DNA of 37,693 nucleotides from Nitrospinota bacterium (GTDB lineage: Bacteria > Nitrospinota > Nitrospinia > UBA9942), in NCBI GenBank assembly GCA_016194325.1, contig JACQBS010000123.1, positions 1 to 37,693 of the forward strand, in the 5' to 3' direction. The translations under genes were made by a program, and so were the position numbers. Below, piece by piece: positions 1 through 7,724 of this stretch. Under the pieces are notes generated by a model. It did not search any database. It was not told the origin of the DNA and saw only the letters and a list, made by a program, of their open reading frames with translations. The number at the start of each line of letters is the position of its first letter. Positions within the stretch are counted from its first letter, which is position 1.

Positions 1-225
1 TGCAATATGCAAAAATTGCACATTGCTTTTTTTGTCAACTTCTTTATCGGCAAAAATCTTGTTTATATGTTTTGTTATAACAGAACGTTCCTTGCCGTAT
101 AACTTGGCTATTTCATCCTGTCTTAACCAAACAGTTTCACCTTCAAAACGCACCTGCAATTCAACCTCATTTTTTGAGGTCTTATAAATAACTATTTCGC
201 CTTTTTCAATCTCTTGTTTTCTCAT
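1..225 (-). CDS. RhuM-family protein, N-terminal part (cut by window edge)
   Basis: An open frame of 75 codons starts with ATG at 225 and runs off the left edge without a stop. The peptide begins MRKQEIEKGEIVIYK and contains VWLRQDEIAKLYGKERSVIT followed by KHINKIF. This pattern (polar strand, VWL-Q-IA-L-, R-VI-KHI-NIF) is the recognisable N-terminus of the virulence RhuM / Fic-associated family, which usually starts with a helix-turn-helix-like region. The molecular function of the family is not settled, and members often sit in accessory islands or beside Fic/Doc-type genes. Its ATG overlaps the stop of the upstream small ORF by four bases (ATGA), so the two are probably translationally coupled. 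Family assignment is from motif memory; the C-terminal part is not visible. Confidence 0.72.
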   Translation of the reverse strand, partial: MRKQEIEKGEIVIYKTSKNEVELQVRFEGETVWLRQDEIAKLYGKERSVITKHINKIFADKEVDKKSNVQFLHIA

Positions 226-395
226 AACTTACTATCGTCACCTATGTTAATGCTGAGCAAAAAGGCTTTCCTGCCGTCCACTGATACAAACTCTGCAAGC
301 AATTTCACTCCGACATGAGGAAAGGCAAGCGGGTTGCTTGATTTAGGCTTCTTGAGCATTACAAACAATGCGTCTGCTTCAGATTGAGTGATCAT
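222..395 (-). CDS. small hypothetical protein, 57 aa, coupled to the RhuM gene
   Basis: The ORF starts with ATG at 395, preceded by a purine-rich ribosome binding site (GGGAGAGGAG), and ends in a TGA that overlaps the start of the RhuM-family gene. The product begins MITQSEADALFVMLKKPKSS and has a segment FVSVDGRKAFLLSINIG. That resembles the N-terminal half of DUF6978-type small proteins (acidic start, then a short beta-rich segment), which are often found next to toxin-antitoxin-like or restriction genes. It is shorter than I would expect for that family, so it may be truncated. The good Shine-Dalgarno site and the ATGA coupling favour a real translated gene. The function is unknown. Confidence 0.55.
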   Translation of the reverse strand: MITQSEADALFVMLKKPKSSNPLAFPHVGVKLLAEFVSVDGRKAFLLSINIGDDSKL

Positions 396-538
396 TATAC
401 ACTTTCTCCTCTCCCCACATTTCTGACATAATCCTTTCCAATCCGCCTTTCAGCACTTCCTACCGCAAGAACCTTACACCTTCCAGTGCTTTCATTTCTT
501 TGTCGGGTTTGACAACGATTTCCTGCAAAAATTAACTT
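396..538 (-). pseudogene. possible remnant reading frames between the Zn-finger ORF and the small ORF
   Basis: On the minus strand this gap holds two short open stretches in different frames. One reads LQEIVVKPDKEMKALEGVR and stops at a TAG near 459. The other reads KVLAVGSAERRIGKDYVRN and stops near 400. Together they look like the C-terminal end of a gene broken by a frame change, but I do not recognise the family. The last 20 bases carry the ribosome binding site of the next ORF. This is a weak call. Confidence 0.25.
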
Positions 539-838
539 TTAATTCGCCTTTCGTGTGCCTTTACAATAGGGATATTTTGAGCATCCATAAAATTTCCCAT
601 ATTTTCCATTTCTCAGCACCATCACTGAATTGCATATAGGACACAACTTGCCTTTTGATGTATTTGTTTCTAACTTAGCTTGAACGCTACTTTTTGTTGT
701 TCTTTTTTTACAAGATTTACATACCCTGCCAGTTCCTGTTTTTAGCGACTCATCATAAAATTCCTGTAATTCCTTATATTTGCCACATTTGAAACACTGT
801 TTTATTTTTCCGTTTTCAATCTTTTCGTAGCTGTCCAA
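539..838 (-). CDS. zinc-finger protein/domain (topoisomerase-type C4 finger), probably a frameshift extension of the helicase
   Basis: The 99-aa product has two Cys4 clusters. Residues 15-43 carry CFKCGKY...CKSCKK. Residues 66-95 carry CPICNSVMVLRNGKYGKFYG followed by CSKYPYCKGT, the signature of the C-terminal zinc-binding repeat of topoisomerase I that is also found on nucleases and helicases. As an independent ORF it would need a TTG start at 838, with no Shine-Dalgarno site upstream. The same frame is open back to a run of nine A (minus strand, 876-868) at the very end of the helicase gene, and a -1 slip there joins the two proteins. I think it is more likely the C-terminal DNA-binding tail of the helicase than a separate gene. 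Confidence 0.7.
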   Translation of the reverse strand: MDSYEKIENGKIKQCFKCGKYKELQEFYDESLKTGTGRVCKSCKKRTTKSSVQAKLETNTSKGKLCPICNSVMVLRNGKYGKFYGCSKYPYCKGTRKAN

Positions 839-861
839 TATATTTTCATAGATGTTGTCAT

Positions 862-3800
862 TTAAAGTTTTTTTTTACAATATCTCTCTAATCCATCATT
901 AAGAAATGCTATTGGATCATCTCTTAATAAGAATTTATTGAGCCGAATAAAAGGATAGCCGTAAGATTCAATCGTCTTTCGTCTTTCAATATCATCTTCA
1001 ACATAGAACCTATCAAAATTAGTTTCATTAACAAACCCTGTGTCTTTAAAATGATGTTCAAATCCATCGTATTCAAGAATAACCATATTTGCTTTATCAA
1101 CATCATCTCTATAGATAAGCAGAAAATCACTTCTGTAATCTGGTATTTGTGCCAATGGATTAAGTTGTTTTATATACCTGCCTATATCAAATTGTGAGAT
1201 TATTTCAATCCTGTCTTCATTTTCTTTATAAAATTTGGTTTGTTTGATAAGATTGTATAAAAATTGTTCCATCGGTGATTCTGGAGTAATTGGTTTGTCT
1301 GGCTTGTCATGATTCCTTTTATAAAACTGTAATGCCTTTCCAACCTCTCCCCTAATATCTTCTGGATTTTTGCTCATAACAAATCTAATACTTTCTTTTG
1401 CCCTGCTAAAACCAACATTAAGTCTTTGGGCTTTAAGATTGCCGTCTTCTTCCTCATCCAGCTTTGATAATTTAATCGGAAAGATATATTTCAAAATATC
1501 TTCATTAGGTTTTTCTACCATTGAATAATATATGATGTCTTTCTCATCTCCCTGACATGAATCAAATGTCATTATTTTTAGATTAAATTCATTTTGATAA
1601 AACTGCCAGTTTTCGGAATCATATACCTGATTTGTAATCAGCTTCTGTTGATTTGTAAATGGGGTGATTATTCCCACAGTCCCTTTAAATCCTTCTTCTT
1701 TCAATCGTTGTAATTCATCAAGTATAAAATTTACCTCTGCTTGATTTGTGTTTTTATATTTCTCTTGCATATCATCTGGTTTGACAGGATAAAATTGGAT
1801 AACATCCTTAATACTCTTGCCTCTGATTTTCATAACCTGAAGGACATTTTGATAAAAGGTCTCATTGGAATAACCTATGATTTCAATATATCCCCTGAAA
1901 TGTTTCTTTAAACTGCACTGATAATTTGTAATATTCCTCATGAAGTCAAGTATAGAATTTTTGATATTAAAGTTGACCACCTTATCCGTGACCCGTTGCT
2001 GCTCGTCGTCACCCAATGAAAGAATATTTCTCTTAAAAGCATCTTTAACCCTGTTAAATAGAAAATTGTTTACTGCAACAGACGCATTATGTGATTTTAC
2101 ATTGCTATATTGTTTTGGATCTCCTAAGACTACAACCTTTTCAGCCCTTAAAATAGCAGGAAAAGCCTGAGCAATGCTTACCTGTGAAGCCTCATCAATT
2201 ATTACAATATCAAATATATTCGGCTCTAAAGGGATAAATTCGCCAAGCTCTCTAATACTTACAATGAGACACGGAAAGGCATCAACCAATTTTTTAAGAA
2301 GGTCTTTGGGAATCTTTTTCTTTGCTCGTATTATTTTCCTCAATTCTTCCGCATCGTTTTTAAAATTGTCTCTAAAATTAACCACACTTTCGTCCAATAT
2401 ATTTGTCATTTTAAAGACAAGCCTATTTTCAAGGATTTTCCTGTCTTCTATATAACTGCCATGTAATAGCTTTGCGCTTCCATCACAAATTATAAAATAG
2501 GCATTCAGATACCTCTGTAGCTCGGCAATATCATCCTCTTGAAATTGTATATATTTATTTGAGAGTATAGAATTGATGTCCGATATGTTTAGACCGATTT
2601 TACTGCATGTGATGGGCAGTTTTTCATTGACCTTCAGAATATCATCAATGGCTGAAATTAATTGCTGTAACCTTTTGGATGTGTCTTCAAAACTATTTTC
2701 TTTCAATATAAGAAAGAGGTTTAATCTTATATCAGTCCAGCTTTCGTTCGCTTTTAGACAATGTTTATACAGTTGCATTTCCTCTAATAATTTATCCTTG
2801 TGATTTCTGATAGACTCTATATTGGACATGAAAAACTTTTCTTTAAATTGACTATCAAGAGATTTAATCTTTTTCCCGCAGAATAAATAACCGATTATAG
2901 GTCTTCTAATCTCTTCCAGTCTTTTGAGACAATCTTCAAGAAAAAGAAGGTTATCTTTGGACATTTCTCTTGATAACAAAAGTGAAGGATATTGATTAAT
3001 GATTTTTTTGTGAAGGGCTTTTATCTGCCTGTCCAATGACTCTGCAATAGTTTTTAATTCCGAAACGGTAGATATGGATGCACAAAAATCAATTCTATAA
3101 TTTTGAAAGAGGCAAGCATAATCTTTCTGAAATTGGCTTAAAGCTTTCCATAATCTTAATAATAACTCTGAAGAGTCCTCAACATCCTCTAACTCATCCA
3201 AATCAAGCAAGTCACGCCACAAGGCATTAAAGGTTTCCTCAAATGCTAATAAATGATTGATACTTGCAGGATTTAATGATGAAGAAACCTCAACCTCATT
3301 TTTTATATCTCTTTTAATATTACCTATGACATTATCAATCTCTTTCTCTATCTGCTCTTTTTGCCTTTCACAGGCGTTAAAACGATTTTTAATTTTTTCA
3401 TAATTAATCTGTTTAAAAATCCCTGCAAAGGTATTCTCTTTTTTGCCGAGCCTTACAATCGGGTTTTGGATAAAATCATCCAGCCTCATCTTATCCAAAA
3501 CATCATTAATTTTTTCTTCAACAACATCTAATGCCTCTTTCTTATCAGAAACCATTAATACAGATTTCTTATTCAAAAGAGCATTATAAATAATTGCTGT
3601 TATCGTGTGGCTTTTACCAGTTCCAGGAGGACCTTCTATTATTACCCGTTCACAGTCTTTCCTATCAATTGCCCTTAAAACCTGCAACTGCTCTTTATTT
3701 AAAGGTATAGGGCTATTATATGCCAATTTCTCGCTGACTGACTGGCTATCATATTCCCGCTCCACCTCTCTTTCAAAAATTACAGGGTTTTTAAAGAGAT

Positions 3801-4806
3801 AATCCGTGCTGAGCTTTGATAATATCTCAAGGGCTTTGGCTTCTTCACCCGACAAAGCAAGACTTAAAAGCTCCTCGTAATCATTAAGCAGCGCCTCATC
3901 GGATTTATCAAATATTGACAAGTAACAATTATTGGTAAGCCTGACATTGTCGGTCTTTACATTAATAGGTGCAGAGGTATTAATTTGAAATGGTTTTATT
4001 GCAAAAAAGTCACAAATCTCATTTAAAATTCCTTGAAGGTATTTAAGCAATTCACCTTTTCCTTCAAAACTGCTTAAATAAAGATGTCTTGGCGGAAGGT
4101 CAATTCTCCAATCTTTGTTCTGCTCATCTGCAATTTTCTTACTCACATATTGGATAGCCTTTTTGTTAATCAAAAATACCGGGTCAAATTCTAAATTGAA
4201 TTTACCCTCCTCTGTTCGTTCAATTGATACCGGTATATAAAAGATTGGATAAACAATACTTTCATATTTTATTTCCAAGAAATAGAGATAAAAGTCTTGT
4301 TTGTCCAAGACCTGTTTATTTTTCCAAAGGTCATAAAGTTCATCATAAAAGTCTGAAATTACATATTGGGATAGGTAAGAGGCTAAATCTTTAATTTTCT
4401 CTTTATTGATAGTATCCTGTATATCCTTTATGACAGCATCTTTGTTTGGGATGTTTTGTTTTTTAAGAAAATCTAAAATAATTTGTTCTGGTGATGTTTT
4501 ATCAAAAAGTGTGGAGTTATTCTGTAGATTTCTTATTTGATGAATAATTTCTTCTGGAAATTTAACTACAAAATCTCCCTTGCCAATATTTGCAAAAGGA
4601 TTATTTTGAAAACTATCGGAGAGTAATCTTGAGGAATACTGAGGTAGTTTTAGATATTTTGCTAAATCTATATCTGTAAGAATGCCATCTTTATTGTATA
4701 TAGAAACCCTTCTGCTCGGTGGTCTATTGTCTTTAAAGTCAGTCTCAAGAAACTCCATGTAGTATTTACACAGTTCAATTAAAAATTCTTTAGGATTGTA
4801 GTTCAT
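862..4806 (-). CDS. SF1 (Upf1/Dna2-like) helicase with C-terminal restriction-endonuclease-like domain
   Basis: This 1314-aa protein has a long N-terminal region without recognisable motifs. A superfamily 1 helicase core follows, with Walker A GPPGTGKS at residues 392-399, Walker B IIDEASQ near 870, motif III VLGDPKQ shortly after, a FDSCQGDEKD segment, and motif VI VGFSRAKE near 1130. The roughly 200 residues between motifs I and II are coiled-coil-like, as in AAA_11/AAA_12 proteins. The last 130 residues contain PDYRSDFLL and LEYDGFEHH (1245-1252), a PD-(D/E)xK arrangement like DUF559/MTES_1575 nucleases. Such helicase-nuclease fusions are common in phage-defence islands, although a repair role is possible. 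Translation starts at ATG 4806 with no clear Shine-Dalgarno site. The gene ends in nine A then CTT TAA, and the next frame encodes a zinc finger. Neighbours upstream in the operon are HEPN, TPR and J-domain genes. Confidence 0.88.
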   Translation of the reverse strand: MNYNPKEFLIELCKYYMEFLETDFKDNRPPSRRVSIYNKDGILTDIDLAKYLKLPQYSSRLLSDSFQNNPFANIGKGDFVVKFPEEIIHQIRNLQNNSTLFDKTSPEQIILDFLKKQNIPNKDAVIKDIQDTINKEKIKDLASYLSQYVISDFYDELYDLWKNKQVLDKQDFYLYFLEIKYESIVYPIFYIPVSIERTEEGKFNLEFDPVFLINKKAIQYVSKKIADEQNKDWRIDLPPRHLYLSSFEGKGELLKYLQGILNEICDFFAIKPFQINTSAPINVKTDNVRLTNNCYLSIFDKSDEALLNDYEELLSLALSGEEAKALEILSKLSTDYLFKNPVIFEREVEREYDSQSVSEKLAYNSPIPLNKEQLQVLRAIDRKDCERVIIEGPPGTGKSHTITAIIYNALLNKKSVLMVSDKKEALDVVEEKINDVLDKMRLDDFIQNPIVRLGKKENTFAGIFKQINYEKIKNRFNACERQKEQIEKEIDNVIGNIKRDIKNEVEVSSSLNPASINHLLAFEETFNALWRDLLDLDELEDVEDSSELLLRLWKALSQFQKDYACLFQNYRIDFCASISTVSELKTIAESLDRQIKALHKKIINQYPSLLLSREMSKDNLLFLEDCLKRLEEIRRPIIGYLFCGKKIKSLDSQFKEKFFMSNIESIRNHKDKLLEEMQLYKHCLKANESWTDIRLNLFLILKENSFEDTSKRLQQLISAIDDILKVNEKLPITCSKIGLNISDINSILSNKYIQFQEDDIAELQRYLNAYFIICDGSAKLLHGSYIEDRKILENRLVFKMTNILDESVVNFRDNFKNDAEELRKIIRAKKKIPKDLLKKLVDAFPCLIVSIRELGEFIPLEPNIFDIVIIDEASQVSIAQAFPAILRAEKVVVLGDPKQYSNVKSHNASVAVNNFLFNRVKDAFKRNILSLGDDEQQRVTDKVVNFNIKNSILDFMRNITNYQCSLKKHFRGYIEIIGYSNETFYQNVLQVMKIRGKSIKDVIQFYPVKPDDMQEKYKNTNQAEVNFILDELQRLKEEGFKGTVGIITPFTNQQKLITNQVYDSENWQFYQNEFNLKIMTFDSCQGDEKDIIYYSMVEKPNEDILKYIFPIKLSKLDEEEDGNLKAQRLNVGFSRAKESIRFVMSKNPEDIRGEVGKALQFYKRNHDKPDKPITPESPMEQFLYNLIKQTKFYKENEDRIEIISQFDIGRYIKQLNPLAQIPDYRSDFLLIYRDDVDKANMVILEYDGFEHHFKDTGFVNETNFDRFYVEDDIERRKTIESYGYPFIRLNKFLLRDDPIAFLNDGLERYCKKKL
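868..876 (-). promoter_or_regulatory. candidate -1 frameshift site (A9) at the end of the helicase gene
   Basis: On the minus strand nine consecutive A form three AAA lysine codons just before CTT TAA. The heptamer A AAA AAA is a canonical -1 slippery sequence. After a -1 slip the frame reads ACT TTA AAT GAC and stays open through the zinc-finger ORF to 539. No pseudoknot was evaluated. A homopolymer length error, or a true one-base indel, would look the same. Confidence 0.4.
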
Positions 4807-4833
4807 AATTTTTTAAGTTTTTTACATCTTTTT

Positions 4834-4854
4834 GGTGGGCGCAGCCCACCCTAC
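4834..4854. repeat. short GC-rich palindrome between HEPN and helicase genes
   Basis: The plus strand has GGTGGGC-GCA-GCCCACC (4834-4850), a 7-bp perfect stem with a 3-nt loop. Read on the minus strand the unit is GTAGGGTGGGCTGCGCCCAC, a form of dispersed palindrome I recall from many bacterial genomes. Its TAG is the stop codon of the HEPN-like frame. No T-run follows on the transcribed strand, so it is not a classical terminator. Confidence 0.6.
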
Positions 4855-5685
4855 TTGCTGTTAGCTGCAGTTTTTGCAAGTGTATTATAGTAATCTTCTT
4901 TATCTCTGACATTGCTATATTTCAGATAAATCTCCTCGTCTAATATTTTTTTCATACACTCTGTGACTACATGTTCAAGGTGATGCAAGTTTTCCAAATT
5001 ACTATCAGAATCGCTGACTTTAATATTGCCGTGCAACATTCGGGAGCGAATATCATAAAGCATGTTAATATCTTTATATGTACATTTTGGTTTTGTGTTT
5101 AGGAATCTGGACACTCTTGAACAAATAGTTTTTGTAGCCTCGCCTTTTTCTTCCTTTGAAAAAAAGTGCCTCAAGAGCACTCATCAAAAAAATGAAAGCA
5201 GCAAACCAATGAGAATTGAAAAAACCCAGATACAGAAAATATAAGGCATTATGTGTGCGATTAGAAATCGAGTTCATTTTTAATAGATTAGAGAATCCTT
5301 TATCTATGATCTTTAAATCAGCAAAGGTAATTGGACTGTAACTTTTTTCTGGCAGGATGGACTGCATGGTTTCAGATATTCTTTTACAAATATTAGTATC
5401 GTCTTTACAAAGTCTATAAACAAGGAATAGGCGCGATAGTTTATAAATTTTGAAGGCAAGAAGAAGTAAATTTATTTCTTCTTTATATTTATTCAAATCA
5501 GGATTATTAGCGATTAAAGCCCAATCTTCCAGACGCATATATTCTATGTCAAGTTCTGAAATCCCAGCTATTTTCGGAATTTCGTCATCTGCTACAAATC
5601 TCTGCAAAGCGTATCTGCTCCCTGCAAAGGCGAATTCTTTAGAGCCTTCATAATCGAAACCAAATAGCGGCATTACTATTTTCAT
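4851..5685 (-). pseudogene. HEPN (Apea-like) protein gene interrupted by a one-base frameshift
   Basis: Two overlapping frames make one gene. The first (5685 to about 5160) begins MKIVMPLFGFDYEG and reaches FIFLMSALEALFF. The second continues SKEEKGEATKTICSRVSRFL and contains IRSRMLHGN, an Rx4H motif typical of HEPN RNases. The switch falls in seven T (minus strand; 5159-5165). With six T the text would read ALEALFSKEEKGE, which is the usual helix-turn of Apea-like HEPN domains. The start has a good ribosome binding site (AAGGAAG). HEPN proteins of this type are generally RNA-cleaving effectors or partners in defence and toxin systems; that role here is inference. The frameshift could be real decay, phase variation or an assembly homopolymer error. 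Confidence 0.65.
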
Positions 5686-5753
5686 TTGTTATACTTCCTT
5701 CATTCCAAATGCATAAGAAAAAATAAAAATAAGGGAACAGATTTATTTTTTCA

Positions 5754-6650
5754 TTACTTCTGCTTTAAAACCCTCTGCAAATTCTCACACCCAACTTCAA
5801 GCCCCATATCACATGCATTCCTATAATCAGAAATCGCCATGCTTTTATTCCCTAATTTTTCATAGACAAGCCCACGATTGTTGTAGGCATCAGCATAATT
5901 CGGATTTATGACAATTGCCTTATTATAATCCTCAATCGCCATGTCATATTGTCCTTTATTACCATAGGCAAGCCCACGATCGTTATAGGCATAATAAGTC
6001 GGAAATACTGCAATTGCCTTACTATAATCCTCTATTGCCCTGTCATATTGACCTTTGTAAGCATAGGCAGTTCCACGCTCATCGTAGATTCTGCTACTAT
6101 TCGGCTTTAATGAAATTGCTCTATTAAAATCCTCAATCGCCTTGTCATGCTGCCTTTTGGCATGATAGATACAGCCACGAGCTTCGTAGGCATAAGCATC
6201 ATTTGGGTCTAATGAAATTGCCCTGTTACAATCCTCAATCGCCATATCATGTTGTCCTTTGCCACTATAAGCACTCCCACGATTATAATATGCTTTGGCA
6301 TCATTCGGGTCTAAGGCAATTACCTTATTAAAATCCTCAATCGCACTGTCATAGTGTTCTTTGCCAAGATAGAGACAGCCACGAAAATAGTAGTCATCGG
6401 CATTGGGGTTTGCAGAAATGGAATCTGTGCATGCCTCTATTGATTTATCGTCATTTCTGTAAAATTCAATTTCTTTCTCAAACCACTCTTTTGCCCGAAA
6501 TAATCTCTCCTCATTTGTAACCTCTGTTTTTTCAACATCCAACAAATCCAAATCAGCCAAACCACGACTGACGATATTTGAAGAAGTTTTTTGCAGACTG
6601 GATGTTTTTGCCTTTACTAATTGACTGTTTTTTTCTTTATCTTCCGCCAT
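5754..6650 (-). CDS. tetratricopeptide repeat protein
   Basis: About 300 residues: a 90-residue polar N-terminus, then about six tandem 34-residue TPR units. Each follows the pattern A-YNRG-AY--KGQYD-AIEDYNKAI-L-PN (examples near 6285, 6180, 6075, 5970 and 5870), and a final unit ends in a Sel1-like CDMGLEVGCENL. The TPR array suggests a protein-protein scaffold. I chose ATG 6650 because AAAGGTG sits just upstream and overlaps the stop of the J-domain gene. A GTG at 6656 adds two residues. The gene is tightly packed behind the J-domain gene, and the HEPN gene follows after 68 bp, so all probably share one transcript. A T/A-rich hairpin (AAAATAA...TTATTTT) lies in that 68-bp gap. Confidence 0.85.
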   Translation of the reverse strand: MAEDKEKNSQLVKAKTSSLQKTSSNIVSRGLADLDLLDVEKTEVTNEERLFRAKEWFEKEIEFYRNDDKSIEACTDSISANPNADDYYFRGCLYLGKEHYDSAIEDFNKVIALDPNDAKAYYNRGSAYSGKGQHDMAIEDCNRAISLDPNDAYAYEARGCIYHAKRQHDKAIEDFNRAISLKPNSSRIYDERGTAYAYKGQYDRAIEDYSKAIAVFPTYYAYNDRGLAYGNKGQYDMAIEDYNKAIVINPNYADAYNNRGLVYEKLGNKSMAISDYRNACDMGLEVGCENLQRVLKQK

Positions 6651-6658
6651 TTGCACCT

Positions 6659-7450
6659 TTACGATAAACCCTTAAGCCTTTCTTTTGCCAATTTAATATC
6701 TGAATCAATTTTTGCTGATAATTCCTTTAATAAATCGCTGCCTTCCTTTTCTGCTTCCTGAACTTGCATCATCATTCCGTATATTTCAGTTTCTTTAATT
6801 ATTTCTACCTCTCTTTCAATGGTTTTAAGTCTGCCCTTAATCTGAGATATGCTTCGTATCATCCTTACCAAATCAACTGCTATTCCTTCACCAATAACTG
6901 ATTCAGGACTTGATTCCCATTCATGCAAGATTTGCCGTAATCTTTCAATATCGCCATTAGCGTATGCATCATTTACCTCTGCCATAAGTTTCGTTCTATA
7001 TTCCCTATCACTTTCATTAACTGATTTATCAGGATGGATTTTTATAGCAATTTGACGATACAATTTTTTTATCTCTTCAGAAGGCTTAAAATCTCTACTA
7101 AATTCTTCTTTTGGAATCTCATGCGAATGAAATTCCTTTGCCGTGCTATTTGCAGTCTCACGGGCGTTTTCCGATTCTTCCTGAAAAACAGTATCTTGCG
7201 GATTTTGTCTTGCTATCTTTTCTGCAATCTGGGCATTGATTTCATCAAGTTCAACATATTTAATGCCTACTTCCTTTAAATATCTACGCTCAAAATGCAA
7301 TACAGAATTTCGCAGAGTGGTCAATTCAAGTTCTTTTCCAGCCAGAAGTTCCGATATATTGGCAAGCTCAGCACGTTTTAATTCAAGTTCTTCTTCTTCA
7401 GGTGAATTTACTTTTTTAATTGATGTATCCATAGTAGTATTTTTACCCAC
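6659..7450 (-). CDS. J-domain (DnaJ-like) protein with coiled coils
   Basis: The 263-aa product has a J-domain in its middle: EEIKKLYRQIAIKIHPDKS with the invariant HPD at residues 139-141, followed by AEVNDAYANGDIERLRQIL, the usual helix III. The J-domain is flanked by Glu/Lys-rich, probably coiled-coil, segments (residues 15-85 and 195-260). There is no G/F region or zinc-binding domain, so it is not a canonical DnaJ. It would recruit an Hsp70 to a specific client, possibly the neighbouring TPR/HEPN/helicase products; that is inference. The start is GTG at 7450, with ATG 7432 as an alternative; neither has a strong ribosome binding site. Confidence 0.85.
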   Translation of the reverse strand: MGKNTTMDTSIKKVNSPEEEELELKRAELANISELLAGKELELTTLRNSVLHFERRYLKEVGIKYVELDEINAQIAEKIARQNPQDTVFQEESENARETANSTAKEFHSHEIPKEEFSRDFKPSEEIKKLYRQIAIKIHPDKSVNESDREYRTKLMAEVNDAYANGDIERLRQILHEWESSPESVIGEGIAVDLVRMIRSISQIKGRLKTIEREVEIIKETEIYGMMMQVQEAEKEGSDLLKELSAKIDSDIKLAKERLKGLS

Positions 7451-7452
7451 TT

Positions 7453-7560
7453 TTATTTTCCTATTCTATCTCTTGAACTATCCCCCCGCTTCCAGCCAAG
7501 TTGTTGGAGTCTTTCAATAACCTTCAAATCAGTATCTGTAGCTTCGTTAATTCTTGGCAT
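7453..7560 (-). CDS. short ORF, possible gene fragment (35 aa)
   Basis: ATG at 7560 opens a 35-codon frame, MPRINEATDTDLKVIERLQQ then LGWKRGDSSRDRIGK, ending three bases before the J-domain start. The wording is reminiscent of the extreme N-terminus of restriction-endonuclease (HsdR-like) subunits, but it is far too short to prove. There is no ribosome binding site upstream. It may be a broken remnant or a leader peptide. Confidence 0.25.
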   Translation of the reverse strand: MPRINEATDTDLKVIERLQQLGWKRGDSSRDRIGK

Positions 7561-7639
7561 ATTAATAATTTCTGTTTCATCTAAAAATGTTCAGTAAATG
7601 CATAAGGTAGAGAACTTGAGTGTTTCATTGTTTTGAACC

Positions 7640-7656
7640 GGCGACAAATTGTCACC
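7640..7656. repeat. 17-nt palindrome in the gap upstream of the J-domain gene
   Basis: GGCGACAA-A-TTGTCACC is an 8-bp inverted repeat with one mismatch, which becomes a G-U pair when transcribed on the minus strand. It lies in the 164-bp non-coding gap between the radical SAM gene and the island operon. It resembles REP-like dispersed palindromes. No other feature is seen in the gap. Confidence 0.45.
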
Positions 7657-7724
7657 AGTGGAATCAAATCTTTCATAATCTCTGCCCTCTTATTAGATAA
7701 ATTTTCATCTCAATCACTTCCTGC

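Noticed and set aside
1940..3802. Several plus-strand ORFs of 65-93 codons opposite the helicase gene
   Set aside because: They are antisense shadows with low-complexity, Ser/Leu-rich translations and no ribosome binding sites.
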